From positions 16,531,355-16,595,354 of the forward strand of contig JABAKD010000010.1 of NCBI GenBank assembly GCA_012845835.1: 64,000 bases of DNA. The letters are read 5' to 3'. This stretch comes from Undaria pinnatifida (Eukaryota; Sar; Phaeophyceae; Laminariales; Alariaceae). The first letter of the stretch is position 1. Every line of letters begins with the position of its first letter. This document shows, piece by piece, positions 11,487-23,132 of this stretch. The translations under genes were made by a program, and so were the position numbers. The notes beneath the pieces are model-generated. The model did no database searches and was not told the origin of the DNA. It worked only from the letters and a program-made list of their open reading frames with translations.

Positions 11487-12689
11487 TACCAGTAGACTGA
11501 TAGACTAGACTATGTAGTATGCAGTACCAGATACATCTCATTGAACGAACACAAAATTTAATTACAGAACGACAAATACTCGGTAAGGTTCGTAGGCATA
11601 CTATTGGCACTCGGAAGCTGGCAACTGTTGCGCACAGTACGGAGTAGACAGATGCGCGCAATTGGCCAGCAAGAGACGTGCCTCGGATAACGTGGTTCCT
11701 GGTATGAAAGGGCTCTCTCAGCCAACGGGGATATTTCACTGCTGGAGATAGGGACACCAACCGCAAGTTCTCCTTGTCCATACCATACATCCTGCTGTTA
11801 TTGTATCCATGTTGCTGCTGTGCTGACTACTGGTGCTGCTGGAGTGCTGCAACACACAGCAGCAGTTTTGTTGTCGCTGCATCACTGACGTGTTGCTTTA
11901 TGCGAATGAGTATACACATACACGCGTATAGACTAGACTATAGGTCGACTCAACTATTTTATACCTGGTAGTTCACGCGGTGCCGTTGTTGCTGCTAATA
12001 GCAGCGAAAACCGAATTTTTACGACACTGAGACAAGGAGGGCATACTACACCGAAAACATAACATCATAGTCTATGGAGGAGAGGTCCTTTTTGCAGGGG
12101 ACGGGGGGGCCTTTTGTCACCGTGCGAAAAAGTGGATACATACGTCATTATTTATTAGTAGAATGTGCGTAGTTGGATGATCATAATTGACACTGATAAC
12201 GGATGCGTCTCGTAAAACGGCCAACGTCCTTTTGGGAACTGTAAAACGTACCCGGTGTAGTCTATAAAATAGAGTGCCTGATGGAAAATGCGTAAACGCA
12301 TTCCTCACAAAACCGGATTTGTTGGCAGCCCCTTGCATTTCACCCACGGATTCACCGCCACCCCACCCCCACACAACACCATCCGACCGCTGGCAGCTGA
12401 TAGCCGGCAAGTACTCCTATCTGCTTCCTCGCCACCACCGCCAGGCAGCCGACAGGCGACAAGTACTCCTCTACACCTCGGCACCGCCGCCAGCTCCACC
12501 TATAGCCAGGTGTGCCAACTGTTGCCGGGTACGTACCAAGTAGGCGATCAGATTTCACGACTTTGCTCTTGTGTTTATCGTGATGTAGTCTATTATTTTA
12601 GAACGTCGTGTGATACGTGTTGGCCGGGCAACATCCAACAGGATATACCAAAACTAGAGAGAAACGCCTTGAAGAGCTGATTGTTGGTA
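11487..12689. other. Intergenic, no gene recognised
   Basis: Low-complexity and Pro/Ser-rich ORFs only. TACCTGGTA is at 11962-11970. Around 12390-12480 a 'caagtactcct' block is repeated. A coding exon at 12270-12540 cannot be excluded, but there is no family match and no clear splice frame. Confidence 0.4.
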
Positions 12690-14290
12690 CATCAGGCCCG
12701 TCAGAGCCGCCGGCTCAGACAACAACCCTACTCTATTGTGGGGCCAGTCCTGTGCTTGGCCGGTGATAAGAGACTCGAGGTAGTCTGCACCACCAGGCAA
12801 TGTCTTTGGGTCTACAGAGATAGATACCGCAGTTCCAAAATGAAATGCACAAACCAGGCAGAATATTTGATCTCTTGGGTACAAAATCACAAACCACTGT
12901 CGATCGACATGTAGGCCGTCAGAGCCACCGGCTCGGACGCGAACACTGCTCTGTTGTGGGATCGGTCCCGTGCTTGGCGTGACAAAAAACGCGCGATAGT
13001 CTGCACCAGGCAGTATACTTTCGTCTTCGGATACTGCAGCTCAAAAATTCAACATTGTTCGCAAACCGCTATCGATCGACATGTACCACGGCTACGAAAT
13101 GTAATACCAAGATACCAGGCGTACGCCTATGGTGAAGTTGTTGTTTCTCTCTCCCCCGTAGCCGGCAAGATTGGATTGTTCGTATACCATGCTCGTCAGA
13201 GCCGCCGTCTCGGATGAGACTATTATCGGTCTGCTGTGGAGTCAGTTCCGTGCTTGGCGGGCGACAAAACGAGTCTGCACAACAGGCAGTATCTTTTTGA
13301 TCTTTGGGATTCGCAGCTAAACATGGAAAGCGCACCAGGAAATTTCTTCTGTCTTTAGACTAGAATCTGCAGCTTTGAAAAGCAGAATCACAAACCTCGA
13401 CCGATGGGCTCGAAAACCGTCGGGGCCTCCAGCTTGGACGAGAGTATACTGCTCTGCCGTCGGGTCAGTCCCGTGCTTGGTGGGCGACCACGTTATTTTT
13501 TGCTTGCCTACAAGTCTGGTAATATCCGGCGGGTTTGTGTAACCGTAACATCTGCGGAGATGCGGTGGAACTCAAGGTTCCCCGAACGAGTAAATAATTC
13601 GGTGTAGTCTAGTTTAGTCTATGGTCGTGACTCGTGACTCGGGGGTCATAATATACGACAACAGAACAACGCCCCTATGCCAGTTCCTTAATAGACTATA
13701 CACCCACAGTTCTCCAACATATACCCATGGTGTACTTAAATTTATCATCTCCATGTGATCTACACAATTTATCTTCTTCTTTCTTCTTCTCCCCGCCTGA
13801 TGGCGCTCCGGGTATCGAGAGTTATCTCCCCGTGAGCCAGCCTACATCATGCACCTGTTTTATCGATTAGACCAGACGCGCGCTAGTCTGCACCAGACAG
13901 TATCATTTTGACATATAGATATCGCAATCTAAAAACGCAAACAAACGTCGCAAACCGCCATTGATCTACATGCAAATGACATAGCCGAGTTACCAGGCAT
14001 AGAACTCGACATCAAGCGGTTTTACTCTCCCCGCTGTGTAGTCTGTGGAACTTCCCGCTATAGCCTGTGGGATAGCGGACTGTAGAAAATATAAGGGCCC
14101 GTCAGAACCACCGGCCCGGACAAAAATACTGCTCGCTGTTGTGTTGTGTCAATACCGTGCTTCACGGACAACAAGGCGCACAATAATCTGCACCAGGCAA
14201 TGTCTTACTTTGATATTTGGATGTCTTAGCTTTGAAAAACGCAAATTGCACCACGGGCTGAATATTCGATCTTCGGATGGAGAAAAGTAG
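12690..14290 (+). repeat. Divergent tandem repeat, ~200-280-bp unit, about six copies
   Basis: Units share, in order, 'ccgtcagagccaccggctcgg', 'ctctgctgtggggtcagtc', 'cgtgcttggcg', 'gtctgcaccaggcagtat', 'gatatcgcagct' and 'aaatcacaaaccgc.atcgat'. Unit starts lie near 12697, 12913, 13191, 13416 and 14096, with a partial unit at about 13860-13985. A further unit lies beyond the retrotransposon at 18555-18850, so the array was split by the insertion. Confidence 0.85.
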
Positions 14291-14295
14291 AAAAA

Positions 14296-14907
14296 TGTTG
14301 GTTATCCTCATAAACACGGCGGTTAGAATCCATTTTATATGAGAGAGTTCCACGTATTGATAAGGGATTTATATATGAGGTATAATGATCAAACCCAGGC
14401 CCCCACGCCCTTAAAAACTCCGCCCTCCCCTCACCGGTTATTCGACTAACAGGATTCACTTGATAAACTGATGCATTTCCTTCCACAGCTGTCTGGTTTT
14501 GTCCCCCTCAAAAACGGGTTTTATAGTTTCCGCGCACAGACTGCCTAACATCACCTTGTTGACCCTGATAGCTACACTGTAGTTGCAAGGGGAGTCGCCG
14601 ACCTATATCCTTAATGAGGACACACAACCCGTAATACGCGCGATCGGAGTATCACACACAGCTTGCAAAGATGAGTGTGGACGCAATCTTCGATCTCACA
14701 GCTGGAGTATATTTTTATGTTTACAATAGTGGGACACTCAGTGGGAGGAATGAGAGGTTTATTTCGCCGACTGGTTCCTTGCATGAATCGCCACGAGCTG
14801 TCACTCGACGGCTGGATACTATAAGAGAGAGTTCTGTGTCACCGTCTTGAGTCATCACCGCGCCTTCCCGCGCCAGCTGCGTGTACACCTCTAGAGACCA
14901 ATCAACA
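14296..14907 (+). repeat. 5' LTR of the copia element (with 347-bp extra segment)
   Basis: 14296-14383 and 14731-14907 match the 3' LTR closely. The middle (about 14384-14730) has no counterpart in the 3' LTR. Either the 5' LTR gained an insertion or the 3' LTR lost this segment. Confidence 0.85.
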
Positions 14908-15023
14908 AACTAGTGAGTTAAATCCGGTTCGTCTTCTATTGGTCAGCGCAGCCAAGGTCAGCCTCTAGAGGTGGGTAAAAGCCAAACATTTCAGATCACG
15001 ATGGTCAAAACATTGAGGCAAGC

Positions 15024-15700
15024 GTGTTAGCAGAGAGATGTATAAGAGATGGAAAAGGAGATAGAGGTCCTGCGGAAGACAGTGGAGGAGCAGAAGAGAT
15101 GGAGGCGCTGCAAGCTGGGGTAGCAAGACGGGGTGGTGGGGGGAGGAGCGGAAAAGCAACAGCGAGGGATTCTACATCGTCTCCTGCTGTGCCAACATAT
15201 GGGCTGGCAACCCAAACAGGCACGTCGCAACTTTCTCTGTCTCGTCCGAATTTGACTCAACTAAGACCCCCCAACTTTGATAACATAGAGGCACACTTCG
15301 GAATGTGGCATAACAAGTTCCAGGCGTTTTTCTCGTCGATTGGTTGTCTATGCGTCCTCAAGGCAACCGATAACCTGGTCATGGTAGGTGACATGAATGT
15401 GCCACAGGAGGAATTGGAACAGAGACACACCAAGAAGGACCCTAAAGTGTGGGCCCAAGGCGGGGCCTTATTGCTACCTGAGCGGAGAAAACAACCACTC
15501 GGCAGATTGTTGCAAGGTTCAGCTGATGTCTGGACGGACGTCATACTCCCGCGACGTTACTTGGGAGCACCCGATGAAACTGTTTGTGGAGGTACTGCCT
15601 CGGGCGAACAAGGGCTCTCCGCCGCCACCGCCACCGCCGCCGCCCCCGGGTACGCCGGAGCCTCTGGGAGACCCCAGAGTCTGGCCTGAATCGCTGCCAC
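15024..15700 (+). pseudogene. gag-like remnant of the copia element
   Basis: A segment reading LRPPNFDNIEAHFGMWHNKF resembles copia gag. After a frame change, a zinc-knuckle-like CYLSGENNHSADC follows in which the second Cys of CX2CX4HX4C is replaced by Ser. The rest is Pro-rich, encoded by a CCG-rich tract at 15615-15850. Confidence 0.65.
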
Positions 15701-16079
15701 CGTCTTCGATGTTACCGCCGCAAACACCGTCACCGTTGCCGTCACAGCCGCCGTCATCGTCACCGCCGCTTCCAGCGCCACCGTCACCGCCGCCGCCGTC
15801 GCCGCTGCCACCACCGCCGCCCGTCGTCACCGCCGTCACCGCCGCAACAGCCACTGCAGCCACAGCTTTCAAGGCGTGCTGCCCGGGAGCTGGGTAGCTA
15901 CAACCCGGGCCCGGAGGGTGACGGCGGACCAAGGGGGAGACAGTGCGACACCGAGTGACTGCGACGGACCCGGATGGTGACGATATGCAGCTAGGCAGGA
16001 CTAGGGGGGAGACTGCGCGGCACCGAGAGGCTGCAGGGCATGGGCTGCGATCGTTAATGGCATCGAGCGAACGCATAGG

Positions 16080-17685
16080 TCATGTGCTTTTTCACCAAGC
16101 CCCGCCTCACGATAATCCCCCTCTTGCCACACACCCGGTGAGCGAGCTTTCAACTCCGAACTCGTGTGCTGAAGCGTGTGCGGACGAGTATTCGGCTGTT
16201 TGGAGGCAGGTGATGGACAAAGAGTGCCGTGGACTGGCGAGCGCGGGGACGTTTGGGGAGATGTAGCAACCAGACGGGCTGAACGTCATCCCGGCGAAAC
16301 GGGTGTTCGCCTGGAAGCCCAACGAGTATGGCTATGTGGTTCGAGCGAAGGCGAGACTGGTGGCGCGAGGTTTTAAGCAGCGTCAAGGTATTAATCGTTT
16401 TTAGACTTTTGCCCCGACACCTGTTGCGTCTTGTTTTCGTTTGGTGGGTGCTATTGCGTGTGAGTTGGGTTTGGATATGTGTCATTTTAATGCCGAGCAA
16501 GCATTTGCTTAGCCAAGTCTGGAAGAGGATATTTTTATGCGACTTCCCCCTGGTTGTGGCGAAATGTCCGGTAAGATACTCAGGTTGAACCGCAGTCTCT
16601 ACGGCTTGAAACAAGCGTCGAGATCGTGGCATAACCATCATATCACCCACATGAAGAGTCTTGGATTTGAGCAGAGCCTCACTGATGCGTGTGTATTGCA
16701 ATTGGCCGAGTCGGGTTCTGTTTCCATAGTAACAGTAGTTCATGCGGATGATATTATTGCAGTAGGGCTTAAGGCTAGATGCGACCAGTTTTGTGAAGAT
16801 CTGAACCGCCTTGTTCCGATCAACAATCTGGGCGATTTGCGGTGGTATGCTGGTTGTCGTTTTTCGAGGAATTGGGCTACTGGTACTTTGACGATTTCGC
16901 ATCAAGCTTTCGCTGAAAACGTCGAGGTGAGGTTTAATGCCAGTTCTGGGAGGAATACCCCGCTTTTCAACTGGTCTGAAGCTCAAAGAGTTTGACGATG
17001 AACCTGTGGGCGATTGGCCTTTTCGCGAGTTGGTGGGATGCTTGATGTGGCTTGCGAACCAAACACGACCGGACAGTGCGAACGCGGTGAGAGCGATAGC
17101 AAGATACGCGAATCAGCCTAGGGAGGTACACTGGAGGACAGTGACTGGTGTTTTAGAGCATGTCTTTTCTACGAATGATTTCGGTATTGCACTCCAGAAG
17201 GGTAGTGGGCTTGAGCTGGTAGCGTTCGCAGATGCTGACTATGCTAGCAAAGCCACTGACAGGAGGTCAGTTTCAGGTGGTGATATAATGTGTGCGGGCG
17301 CATGTGTGTGCTGGTTTTCGAGAACCCAGAAATGCGTCACGCTCTCGACCACTTAGGCCGAGTATGTAGCACTCGCAAACACCATTAAGGAGGCGGTGTT
17401 CTTGCGGTATATGTGTGGAACTTTATTTTTCCGGGGTTTGGTGCGATCCGCGTTACGGTTTTCGACAATAATGAGGGGGCGAAGACCCTGGCACAAAACT
17501 CAGTGTGCACTTCGAATTCGAAGTACATTGACTTGCGGCACCATTTTTTGCGGAAACTTAGTATTTTTGAGGGGGATTTTTTGATTACCCATGTCGAGTC
17601 CGATGATCAGCATGCAGACGTCTTGACAAAGCCGCTCGACTACACGGCTTTTTGCTGTCACCGGGGTTTTCTGAAGAACATTTGA
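16080..17685 (+). pseudogene. Reverse transcriptase-RNase H remnant of the copia element
   Basis: Recognisable copia motifs in order: AKRVFAWKPNEYG, KARLVARGFKQ, SLYGLKQASRSW, HADDIIAVG (the YVDD-box position), LVGCLMWLANQTRPD, and RNase H/tail blocks ending ADVLTKPLD. In-frame stops occur at 16264-16266, 16402-16404 and 16510-16512, and another near 17354. Frame changes occur near 16940-16990 and 17410. Integrase and protease are missing, so an internal deletion preceded or accompanied the decay. Confidence 0.9.
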
Positions 17686-18270
17686 TGCGCTTTTCGGAGT
17701 GATGGTAGTTATAACTTGATTTCAGAGTACGGATTTTAATCGTCAGTTTTCCGGAGAGCTATTTGGTTGTTCGAAATTGAGTTTTTGAGTAGTGCATAAT
17801 GTCCCGCCGCCACGTGTGGTTCGTCGTGCTGCGTGCGGAGTACGAATAAATCGAGTTTATGGAGATATTTTCATTTTCGTACTAATAAAGAGTCGGGTTT
17901 TTTCCCGGTTCAGCTAGGTCCTGTACTGGATACTGGTATTTCGAGAAAAATGGGAATAATCAGAGAGTTTATTTGAGTTATAAATCCGAAGAAAAAATAC
18001 GTTTTTCCTGGCAGTTATTTTCGAGAGTATTTGATGTTTCCAGTGCAAGGCTGTTGTTATTTTGTTTAAGAATTTGAAGATTTAATTTGATGATTTGATT
18101 GGAGAGCTTTGATTTTTGAGTGGACGACTTAAGTTTTCATATAACGTTTTTGGTTTTCGAATTTGGTCTGAGATTGATTTGCGTTGACTATGATATTGCG
18201 ATATATCAACCCTGCGATGTCGTGCCTTGTCACACACAGAGCAGGGGGATATCAGTATGGTTGCCGTGTA

Positions 18271-18286
18271 TAATGAGGAGGGGGGA
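18271..18286 (+). promoter_or_regulatory. Polypurine tract of the copia element
   Basis: A purine-only run just before the 3' LTR, in the position of the plus-strand primer for reverse transcription. Confidence 0.75.
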
Positions 18287-18554
18287 TGTTGGTTGTCCTC
18301 ATGCACACGGCGGTTATGATCCATTTTATAGGAGGGAGTTCCACGTATTGATAAGGGATTTATGTATAAGGACTAAAGGGACACTCAGCGGAAGGAATGG
18401 GACGTTTATTTCGCCGATTGCTTCCTTTCATGAATCGCCACGAGCTGTCACTCGACGGCTGGATAATACAAGAGAGAGTTCTGTATCACCGTCTTGAGTC
18501 ACCACCACGCCTTCCCGCACCAGCTGCGTGTACCCCTCTAGAGACCAATCAACA
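18287..18554 (+). repeat. 3' LTR of the copia element
   Basis: 268 bp, TGTTGG...CAATCAACA. It matches the 5' LTR apart from the missing 347-bp segment and scattered substitutions, which indicates an old insertion. Confidence 0.9.
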
Positions 18555-18850
18555 AAAATACAAAAATCACAAACCGCGATCGATTGGCATGTAGACTGTC
18601 AGGGCCACCGGCTCGGATGAGACCATCTTTGCTCTGCTGTGGGGTCAGTCTCAGGCTTGGCGCGCGACAATACGCGACATAATCTTCACCAGGCAGCAAG
18701 TATATTTTCATCTTTAGATACCGCAGCCTAAAAATGCAGAAGCCGCAAACCGTGATCGATCGATGTGGAAATGATAGCGAAGATACCAGGCACACAGCTC
18801 AGCATCAAGTGTTGCTGCTGTCCCCGCCGACTGCTCAACGAACCAGGCAG
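18555..18850 (+). repeat. Seventh unit of the tandem repeat, displaced by the copia element
   Basis: It resumes with 'aaatcacaaaccgcgatcgat', continues into the gtcagggccaccggctcgg block and carries the same later blocks as the 12.7-14.3 kb array. Confidence 0.85.
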
Positions 18851-19120
18851 TATGATACTTTCATATAGCTACGTTGGGTTCACCCGTGGTGGCAGGCGAG
18901 TTGCAAGAGGTACGCGCCATCTTGCTGATGACTGTATGTAATGTGCCCGATACACCTCCCTCAACTGGTTGAAAAAATAGCAGTACCCGTTTCCTTCAAT
19001 TTCGTTCTAAACTGCCACCTACAGGACGTTTACTACAAGCAGGACATCTCCAGCAGCAGCAGCGGCAATCCAGAAGGAGCCGGCTGACCACGACCCGGGC
19101 CATACAGCGGCCGATATCCT

Positions 19121-20077
19121 CAAGCTTCTGACAATTTCCGTGGCGCTCTGATCCACCAAGACCCTGCGGGACATACTCCGTGTCTTGGTGTGGGGAGCTA
19201 AGTCGATCTCCTCGGTGGTCAACAACGCGTGGGTGGCCGGAAGCAACCCGTCCCAACAGGGGGGAGTCTACGACACCGCCGTTGTCGATTGCTCTTGTTG
19301 AGCTCAACGAGGTCCGCACGCAGCACAGCGCCAGCTTTGGCGGTATGTGTCCCGGTGTGGACCTTGTGTTCGCGTTTTTCGAGGACGCCGTACGCAACGA
19401 TAGGTGGATCAAGCAGATCGTCCAGGACGTACCATTGGTGGTAGTGGAGCAAGGGCAACAGGAGATGTCGCCAAGCACTCCTGCTCATACAGCCACGCCG
19501 ATATCGACATCGATCACCTCTGCAAGGAACGCCATCGTGGTGGGGACGGTTGGTGGGGTGTTTTACCCTGGCATCACTGCCGTCGCCGAGGAAAACATCT
19601 GCTTCCTCGGCGACGGCAGTGGTGCAAGGGTAACATACCCCACCAGCCATCCCCATCACGATGGCGTTCCTTGCCAGGGGTGACCGGTGTCGATATCGGC
19701 GTGACTGTAGAAGCAGGAGTGCTTGGCGACGTCTCCTGTTGCCCTTGCTCCACTACCACCGATGGTACCTCCTCGACGGTTTGTCTGCTCCATCTTTCGT
19801 CCCGTGCCGCGTCCCCGAAGTATGCGACGACAAGGTCCAGCCCGGGACACATACCGCCAAAGCTGGCACTGTGCTGCGTGGGGATCCTGTTGAGCTCGAC
19901 GAGAGCATCGACAACGGCGGTGTCATGGACTCACCCCTGTTGGAATGGATTGAGTTCGGCCACCCATGCGTCGTTGATCACCGTGCAGATAGCCTTAGCT
20001 TCCCACACGAACACATGGAGCGCTTCGCGCGCGCGGTCTTGGTGGAAAAGCGCGCCACGGCAGTTGACAGAAACTGG
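19121..20077. repeat. ~1-kb imperfect palindrome (two ~470-bp inverted arms)
   Basis: The arms 19121-19593 and 19603-20077 are inverted copies about a 9-nt loop (19594-19602). The inner 18 bp pair perfectly and the rest roughly 80% by eye. Both arms encode related peptides in converging directions, for example QHSASFGGMCPG and VVVEQGQQE. The minus-strand arm also reads FVWEAKAICTVINDAWVAE before a gtgagt-like donor. I do not recognise the family. The arms could be a duplicated exon or the ends of a foldback element. Confidence 0.85.
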
Positions 20078-20629
20078 AGGACCTCAGTCGCAGCAATGCG
20101 GAGGGCTTCCTCGGCGAGCCAATGGTGGACGGGGAAGAGGGTGAGTTACCGTATGCGTTTGATGATGTTCGTGTGCTCTTAATTTGTTCTTGCTTTGAAG
20201 TGATACCGGTACAATACCGAGTATGGTTCAGCCCTGCGTTATCTAGGATGCCTGGTGCATATGCAAGGTATGGTATATGGCACTCTATGCGCTGTAGAAC
20301 CAGGCACCCGTATACATTGGTTTACGTTGAGAGGTTGAGTACCCAGCAGCAAGCAGCAGTAGCATGTTTGAAATGTATTAGCCGGCGTGGACTATCAATC
20401 AGATAGACTAGGTATATAAGTACCTCATATATATGACAACTGAACCGGCGCCTTATTCACCAGTTAGATTTCCACCTCAACCCTGAAAAGGGGCCGTTCC
20501 GAGACATGCTTCTTAGTGCTAAAATATTATCCACTATCGCCAGCAGCTGACTTATTGTGTGGATACAACTTCCATTTTTAGTGGGTATCGTCTCCCTCTA
20601 AGATTGTATCAATTATTTCATATCGACTC

Positions 20630-21250
20630 GAATACTTGAAATCTAAAAAATTTATGCCAATCTCGCTTTGTCACGTGGCATAGAGCATAAGAGATAAACG
20701 AAACCGGGGAAGAAAACGTTCCATCCCAGGGGTGTCATACCTCTAACATCGAAAATATTTAATTATACCATATAGACTACACGGAGGACAAAACACTTTT
20801 TTATACCTGGTATATTGGCACTATCAGAGTGTGGGTTGTGCCGTGATCATCCTGAGCTATGTAAAAACTCGACTACTTAAAATATAACAAAATTACTTAG
20901 TCTAACATCTTAAACTGTACGACAATTTCGCATTGTCACGTGGCATAAAGCATAGGAGATAAACGCAACCAGGGAAGAAAATGTCCCACCACCGGCGTGC
21001 CATACCTCTAACATCGAAAGTATTTAATTACACCACGTCGACTACTCGGAGGACAAAACACTTTATTACGCTTGGTACATTGGAACTATCAGTAGTGTGG
21101 GTTGTGTCATAATCATCCTGAGCTATGTATAGACTCGACTACTTACCAGCTTAAAATTGTATGACAATCTCGCGTTGTCACGTGGCATAAAGCTTAAGGG
21201 ATAAACGCAACCGATGACGAAAATGTCCCATTCCCCGGGGTGTCATACCC
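20630..21250 (+). repeat. ~240-265-bp tandem repeat, 2.4 copies
   Basis: 'tcacgtggcata.agc' recurs at 20671, 20936 and 21178. Each is followed by 'gataaacg.aacc', 'aacatcgaaa.tatttaatta' and 'gaggacaaaacac' blocks. The first unit contains TACCTGGTA at 20804. There is no coding signal. Confidence 0.85.
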
Positions 21251-21838
21251 TAGTTTGTTGTTCGTTTGAAGTTATTTGATCACCTGAGATACTTTTGATA
21301 CTATGTTTCATCACCCGAAAACTGTTTGTTTCTACGGAGCTTCAACAGCATAGACTATGCCCAGCATTGTTCTCGGCGTATTAATAGTATATGATAATTG
21401 ATACTCACTATTTCGTAGTAGGCGATATTTAAATCACGACTACGGTGACATTGTTAGTTATCCCCGGGATCCAGACCTATCGTTTCGGGTTTGGGATGCC
21501 TGGTAGGATTAAGGGTGTACTTTGGGCTTTGGTGCCGGTTTCGATTTACATCACACCTGTACGGAGACACCTATTAAGAGGAATTATCCCCAAGTTTCAG
21601 GCCTTGCCTTTCGGGTTGGCGATAGGAACAGGGGTAGGTGTCTGTGTCGACGACTGTGAGAGTTGATGTGACGGGAAGAAAGTGCGTCGTAGCGTTTTCT
21701 CACTATTGGTTTGGGTTTTTCAGTGTGTTCCACTCGACGCGGACGTCACCCCCCCCTCCCCGCCGCCTTATCCCGCCCCCCCCCTTTTTTTCAAACGACT
21801 CCGTCTCCGACGACGATGAGACCATCAACGCATACTAG

Positions 21839-23132
21839 CCCAACATCGAGGCATCAACTGCTTGCCCGGCAACATCTTGGACAACGGCGCGTACGGCGGT
21901 GCCAATGCCCAACCAATTGGGCCTTCTCCCCTTCACTGTTCCGATGACACTTCTTCTTCGCTTCCCACGAGTACGATGCCATCAGCAGCAGCAGCCCAGC
22001 CCCCTGGGCCTTCCCTTGACCTCGCTACTGATTATCCCGCATCTTCCACGAGCATGGCGTCATCGGCAGTGCAGCTCGAGCCAGCGGACTCTTTGCGGCG
22101 CTCTGCCCTCTCGAACAGCTCCCGCGAAACAGTCCGTGTCTTCACTAGGGGGATAAATGTGGATTACCGGGTGGTGTACGATGCCTGGATGGAGGGGAGA
22201 AACCCGTTCGAAGGGGGAAGGGTTTATGGGGCAAAGGTCGGCGAGAAAGAAGGTGCGTGGTGAGATCGACTTGCCTTCGTGTAGTGTACCGGCTTTGTAT
22301 TTCACGAGATGAAAGTACCTCGTAGTGCACTGCAGGAAGCCTTTCGTTATTGTGGGATCTACCATTGAGTCATTTCGTTTCCAGCCCAGCTACCGAAGAG
22401 CTGACTCGGTGGCACTCTTACCAACCCCTGGTCACACACCGGTATCTATCTCTTCCCGCCCGGTTTTATGCGAATTTTTGTTTTATTTTTTCTTAACGTA
22501 CGATAGGCACAGGCTGGCCGATATTTGGCATGGTCTTGTTCCCCATTAAACGGACTGCGTTTGGTGCTGTTTGAATGCGACTACCTAATAATAAAATATT
22601 TACGTGAGGATACTAAAAACCAGATGTGTAATAGACCAGGTCCTACGAGTTGTCTTCATCGCGACCGAATTTTCATCCTAGCAACCGTGCGTGAAGTTAC
22701 CGGCCTAGGTGTGGACTGGCTTCGTAAATCATGTTGTTGTGCACTACCATAGCGTGAAACCTTGATGGCCGTTGTTTGATCTCGTGTTTTCTCTTACCAA
22801 GCGAACACGTTTCGTGCGCGCGTACCCCCCCCCCCCAATCTTTCATAAAAGCAGGGCTAGCGTGCAAGATGTCATTTCTCTCCGAGAGGGACCCGGACGA
22901 AGACAGCTCCAGCAATCACCAGAAGCAGGATGAACACGGGGATACTACCGCTGGCCGTGACCAGTCTGTTAGAACCACGGGGCGTGGGTGTCGCAATCCA
23001 CTAGTGTGGCGACGGTGCCCTCCGAAGAATATTCCCACTGTGCCGTCCCTGTGGGTAGCGCCAAAAACGAATGTCAGGAAGAGTTTGGCAAAGAAAGGCC
23101 ATCGCGGTGAGAAAAACGCGGGTGGCACATAA
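21839..23132 (+). CDS. Unknown protein, two probable terminal exons
   Basis: Exon 21839-22252 (acceptor ..ctag, donor GAAG|gtgcgt) reads through a Ser/Pro-rich stretch into RVFTRGINVDYRVVYDAW and KVGEKE. Exon 22855-23132 (acceptor ..aagcag, stop at 23130-23132) reads LACKMSFLSERDPDEDSSSN and ends in a basic tail (KKGHRGEKNAGGT). The phase 1 junction closes correctly (G|GG). No upstream exon with matching phase was found; a stop precedes the first exon's frame. No family is recognised. The mixed acidic then basic low-complexity tail would fit a disordered C-terminus. Splicing is inferred from sequence only. Confidence 0.4.

Larger units (their letters stand above)
14296..18554 (+). mobile_element. 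Decayed Ty1/copia LTR retrotransposon
   Basis: LTRs beginning TGTTGG and ending CAATCAACA flank gag-like and pol-like remnants in copia order. A polypurine tract (gaggagggggga) directly precedes the 3' LTR. Protease and integrase are absent and RT/RNase H carries stops and frameshifts, so it cannot be autonomous. The flanks are AAAAA and AAAAT, consistent with a 4-5 bp target duplication. It is inserted in the tandem repeat of 12.7-18.85 kb. Confidence 0.9.

Noticed and set aside
15615..15860. Proline-rich protein suggested by a CCG-rich tract
   Set aside because: It lies inside the decayed copia element and is low-complexity; it is treated as part of the gag-pol remnant.
16150..16986. 278-codon open frame on the minus strand
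   Set aside because: It is antisense to the copia reverse transcriptase, whose motifs are clear on the plus strand. It shows no family of its own.
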